From: Granulicella tundricola MP5ACTX9
GTDB taxonomy: Bacteria; Acidobacteriota; Terriglobia; Terriglobales; Acidobacteriaceae
Length of the DNA stretch: 64,000 nt
Assembly: GCF_000178975.2 (NCBI RefSeq)
Contig: NC_015065.1
Location: forward strand, 1-64,000
Reading direction: 5' to 3'
In this document: positions 60,640 through 64,000 of the stretch, one piece after another
How positions within the stretch are numbered: position 1 is the stretch's first letter
How the letters are laid out: every line of letters starts with the position of its first letter
Translations under genes and position numbers: made by a program
The notes under the pieces: generated by a model
The model's database searches: none
What the model was told of the DNA's origin: nothing
What the model saw: the letters and a program-made list of their open reading frames with translations, nothing else

Positions 60640-63600
60640 CTAGAAGCGGTATTTAGCCGCAAACTGGAACTGCCGGGCAGGAGACAAGGTGCTGGTGATG
60701 AGGCCGAAGGTGCTGGTACTTACGGAGTTTCCGGGAGCTGCGTAGCTTGCCATGTTGAAGGCGTTGAAGGCGTCTGCGCGGAAGACGAAAGCCTGCTCGC
60801 GGAAGGTGCGGAACTCCTTGAAGACGGACATGTCAATGATGCGGTAGCCGGGTGCGCGCTCCGTGTTGACGTGTGCGGTGCCGAACTGCAGGCTGGTTCC
60901 CGGGCCGTAGGCGCAGGTGCCGTTGGAGGCGCCGGTGCAAGGCAGCGCGGACTTGTCATTGCCGAACCAGTTGGTGAGTGTACGGTTCTTTATGATGAGG
61001 GGGAGATACTGATTGGCGCGAGCTGTGCCGTTGTTGGCGTTGGCGACATTGGTGGCGATGATGGTGATGGGGAAGCCGGAGTAGAGGATGGCGTCGCCGG
61101 AGATCTTCCAGCCGCCGAGCGCTCCATCGACGAGGCGGTTCCAGTTGCCGCCGAAGTCGCGACCGTGGCCGAAGGGAAGGGCGTAGACGGCGGTGAAGTT
61201 GACGGCGTTGCGGGAGTCAGTGGCGGCTACGCCGTAGTCTCCGTGGGGGTTATAGATGTTCTGTGGGAAGACGCTGGCTCCGTCCACTCCGCTGACTCCG
61301 TAGAAGCCGGGGTTGTTGGTCATGGACTTCGACCAGGTGTAGTTGAAGGTGTACTCGAGGCCGTGACTTTCACGTTGGCGGATGGTGACCTGCATCGCGT
61401 TGTAGTTGGAGAGGCCTTCCGACTGGGTGAGATAGACGAGGCCGCCGGTGCCTACGAGCTTGGCGTAAGGCGCGGTGGAGGCGACGCCGTTGGTGGTGTA
61501 CTGGTTGACGTTCTCAGGGACGATCAGGTGCTGACCGACCTCGCCGACGTAGCCGATCTGGAAGGTCGTCTTGTGGTTCAACTCCACCTGGCTGGCCAAG
61601 TTGTACTGCTGGATAAGTGCCGGCCGCAGGTTGTGGGACCAAGCCTGGTAGCGGGTGCTGGCTACGCTCACGTTTCCAGGTGCCTGGGCGAAGCCATTTT
61701 CAACCGGCACGGGCGTTCCGCCTGAGGTGGCCGTGGGGGTAAGGCTGGTGTTCGCGAACTGGAAGATGAACGGTGCGTTCTGCGACATGCGGAGATTGGC
61801 TCCGGTGCCTTCAAGATCATCGGTGATGCCGTACCCTCCGCGGATGACGACGCCGGGATTGAGCTGATAGGCAAAGCCTACGCGCGGCATGAACTCTTTG
61901 TAGTAGGGCTTGTAGAGGGCTTCGCTATTGCCGTTTTGTCCGGCGAACTGGAGACATACGGGACAGGTGGAGGGGTTATCGGTGTCCACGTTGACTTGCT
62001 TGTTGTTCACTTCGGTGATGGGCTGGTCAAAGCCATACCGCAGGCCGATGTTCAGGGTGAGATTGGAGCGAAGCTTCCAGTCATCCTGAGCGTAGAAGGC
62101 GAGGCGATACTGGCGCTGACCGACCGGGCCTGAGACTCCGCCAACGGCCTGCGAGGACGACTGGTCGAGCACGAAGTCGGCAAAGCCGTAGCCGGCAACC
62201 TTGGTGCCGGTGGGGACGGTGCTGGCGGCCGAGGTATCGGCGGTGAAGGTGCCGTTGTAGGAGAAGAGGCCCATTGCTCCGTTTGCGCTGGGGTAAAAGT
62301 TATTTTCCTGGTAGCGGAGTGCCTGTGCGCCGAACTTGAGGATGTGCTTGCCGCGCAGCCAGGTGACGTCGTCGCCGTAGTCGAAGATGTTGTCGTGGTA
62401 GGTTGTCGCTGCGCCACGGGTTCCAATGTTGCTTTCTACGCTGGAGAGGTTGACCTGGCTGAAGCCTGAGTAGGGTTGATTCGGGAAGGGAAGGCCAAGC
62501 ATCGAGTCGCCGGAGCGGCCGAACTGTCCTGTCGCGTCCACGGGCTCGCCCTGCAGCCAGCCGATGCGGGAGAATCCGGCACGGAATGCGTTCTGGAGGG
62601 CACTTGAAAAGGTGTGGACCTCATTGATGACGCCGCCAGCGAAGGGATACTCGCTACCGCCGGGGAAGGTGATCAAGAGGACAGGCTGGGGAGTCGCGTC
62701 CCAGGCGTCGCCCATTGAGAAGCGGGCGTTGATGGCGTCATGGGTGCCCAGGGTGTAGTCGCCGCGGACGTCGCCCTGATTGTTGACGATCACCGACTTG
62801 GTGTTGCTCTGGTAGTTGGACGAGTCGGGCGAGGTGGTGGGGTTTACGCCTACCCGGTTGGGCAGAGGATAGACCTCGGGGTGAGCGAAGAGATATTTGG
62901 CAACCGGGTTGGTGATCGGGATTTGATTGTTTGCGTAGGGGGTGGCGGGAGAGAGACCGTTGTGATCGTTGAACAACTGAATGTGCGTCGTCACGGTGGA
63001 GTTCACGCCGAGGAACTCCGAGAAGTCTCCGGTCCGCATTCTTGCCGTTGGAACGCTGGCGATTCCGGTGCCCGCCGCGGTATTGCGGAAGCCTTCAAAG
63101 TCCGCAAAGAAGAAGAGCTTGTCATGCAGGATGGGACCGCCGATGGTGGCACCGAACTGGTTTTGGTGGAAGATACCCTTCGCGACGTGGTTGTAGTTGT
63201 TGCTCCAGAGGTTGGCGGTCAGGTCCTGATTTTCATAGTAGGAGTAAAGGCTGCCATGGAAATGGTTTGTGCCACCCTTGGTGACCATGATGATCTCGCC
63301 ACCGTTGACGTTGCCGTACTCGGCGTTCGCGTTGCCGGTGATGACGCGGATCTGCTGGAGGGCCTCCGGTGCGGGGTTATAGCCGATGACGTTGTTGATG
63401 ACTTCGTTGATGTCCGCGCCATCCAGGATGTAATTGTTGGTCTGCTGGCGATTGCCATTGAATGACGGGATTGTGGAGGCGGAGGTATCGCGTTCAGATC
63501 CGTTGGCGCCGCCCATGGCGCTGTAGGTGGGGTCGACTGCGCCGGGCACGAAGAGCGTGGCCGAGGAGAAGTTCTGGCCGCTGAGCGGCATGTTCTCCAG

Positions 63601-64000
63601 CGTGTTGGCGGTGATGGTCGTGCCAAGGGTCGAGTCTTCGGTCTGCAGGAGCGAGCCGCTATCCGTGACCTCAACCGATGTCGTTACCTCCCCCACGGCC
63701 AGGCTGAGGTTAACACGGGCGATCTGATCGATTTCAAGCGAGAAGGGCTTATCCGTGGTGACGCTGAAGCCTGGCTTGGTCGCAGAGACTACATAAGTGC
63801 CGATGGAAAGAGTCTGCAGATTGTAAGTGCCGCTGCGATCCGTGATGGTTGTTTTGATGACGCCCGTGGCTACATCCCGTGCGGCGACGGTCGCTCCGGA
63901 TACCACGGCTCCGCTTTGGTCGACGATCGTTCCGCGGATCGAGCCTGTGACGGTTTGAGCGAAGACTATAGAAGCGTATGAAGAGAGGATCAGCAGAAAA
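60640..64000 (-). CDS. Oar-like TonB-dependent outer-membrane receptor, 5' end beyond the window
   Basis: The frame is open from 60640 to the right edge, so the start lies outside. At the edge it still reads a signal peptide (LLILSSYASIVFAQ), so only a few residues are missing and the total is about 1,125. A carboxypeptidase-regulatory domain (SIRGTIVDQSGAVVSGATV), a plug (NNYILDGADINEVINNV, GEIIMVTKGGTNHFHG) and a full barrel ending FQFAAKYRF follow. The GTG at 63906 is internal. Downstream on the same strand, 84 bp away, is the DUF1906 protein gene, possibly co-transcribed. Confidence 0.92.
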   Translation of the reverse strand, partial: FLLILSSYASIVFAQTVTGSIRGTIVDQSGAVVSGATVAARDVATGVIKTTITDRSGTYNLQTLSIGTYVVSATKPGFSVTTDKPFSLEIDQIARVNLSLAVGEVTTSVEVTDSGSLLQTEDSTLGTTITANTLENMPLSGQNFSSATLFVPGAVDPTYSAMGGANGSERDTSASTIPSFNGNRQQTNNYILDGADINEVINNVIGYNPAPEALQQIRVITGNANAEYGNVNGGEIIMVTKGGTNHFHGSLYSYYENQDLTANLWSNNYNHVAKGIFHQNQFGATIGGPILHDKLFFFADFEGFRNTAAGTGIASVPTARMRTGDFSEFLGVNSTVTTHIQLFNDHNGLSPATPYANNQIPITNPVAKYLFAHPEVYPLPNRVGVNPTTSPDSSNYQSNTKSVIVNNQGDVRGDYTLGTHDAINARFSMGDAWDATPQPVLLITFPGGSEYPFAGGVINEVHTFSSALQNAFRAGFSRIGWLQGEPVDATGQFGRSGDSMLGLPFPNQPYSGFSQVNLSSVESNIGTRGAATTYHDNIFDYGDDVTWLRGKHILKFGAQALRYQENNFYPSANGAMGLFSYNGTFTADTSAASTVPTGTKVAGYGFADFVLDQSSSQAVGGVSGPVGQRQYRLAFYAQDDWKLRSNLTLNIGLRYGFDQPITEVNNKQVNVDTDNPSTCPVCLQFAGQNGNSEALYKPYYKEFMPRVGFAYQLNPGVVIRGGYGITDDLEGTGANLRMSQNAPFIFQFANTSLTPTATSGGTPVPVENGFAQAPGNVSVASTRYQAWSHNLRPALIQQYNLASQVELNHKTTFQIGYVGEVGQHLIVPENVNQYTTNGVASTAPYAKLVGTGGLVYLTQSEGLSNYNAMQVTIRQRESHGLEYTFNYTWSKSMTNNPGFYGVSGVDGASVFPQNIYNPHGDYGVAATDSRNAVNFTAVYALPFGHGRDFGGNWNRLVDGALGGWKISGDAILYSGFPITIIATNVANANNGTARANQYLPLIIKNRTLTNWFGNDKSALPCTGASNGTCAYGPGTSLQFGTAHVNTERAPGYRIIDMSVFKEFRTFREQAFVFRADAFNAFNMASYAAPGNSVSTSTFGLITSTLSPARQFQFAAKYRF

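Overview
The window looks like chromosome of a soil or plant-litter Acidobacteriota, class Terriglobia (Granulicella, Terriglobus or Edaphobacter type). This rests on gene content, not on a marker gene. There are four Oar-like outer-membrane receptors (carboxypeptidase-regulatory domain, plug, barrel) with no SusD partner. Two histidine kinases carry periplasmic beta-propeller sensors, many enzymes have Tat signals, and two very large secreted proteins end in Ig-like repeats. I saw no rRNA, tRNA, CRISPR array or transposase. The window is almost entirely glycan and sugar-acid scavenging.

Layout. 1-5.2 kb: an exported enolase-superfamily enzyme, a convergent Oar receptor cut short at its C-terminus, and a small exported cupin. 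5.2-12.5 kb: a secreted type I pullulanase, divergent from a propeller kinase and its LuxR-type regulator. 12.6-17.1 kb: a giant S53 (kumamolisin-type) protease. 17.2-24.2 kb: an alpha/beta hydrolase, a drug-efflux-type MFS protein, a DUF1080 protein, a Gfo/Idh/MocA oxidoreductase, an FG-GAP/VCBS protein and an SDR.

24.3-46.8 kb: about 22 kb with every gene on the minus strand. From promoter-proximal to distal these are GH29 fucosidase, GH125 mannosidase, MFS importer, propeller kinase plus LuxR regulator, Oar receptor, exported RraA-like aldolase, exported SelA-like PLP enzyme, exported RidA, a second exported SelA-like PLP enzyme fused to a beta domain, exported amidohydrolase, exported lactonase, an FAD sugar oxidase, a lactonase remnant and a GH35 beta-galactosidase. 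The order suggests a periplasmic, phosphate-free route for an N-acylated sugar acid: oxidase gives a lactone, lactonase an aldonate, amidohydrolase a free amino acid sugar, PLP ammonia-lyase an enamine/imine, RidA a 2-keto-3-deoxy acid, and RraA-like aldolase the cleavage products. This is inferred from family and order and is the most interesting system here.

46.9-48.5 kb: a coiled-coil J-domain protein overlapping a SEL1-repeat protein. 48.5-57.4 kb: a compact regulon of GH27 alpha-galactosidase, Oar receptor, type-2 glycerate kinase, GntR/FCD regulator and organic-acid MFS importer. Two matching palindromes, ATGGTCTGACCAT and ATGGTCATACCAT, sit in its promoters. It probably handles an alpha-galactosyl-glycerate-like compound. 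57.6-64 kb: a giant propeller/DUF1906 surface protein and a fourth Oar receptor that runs off the right edge.
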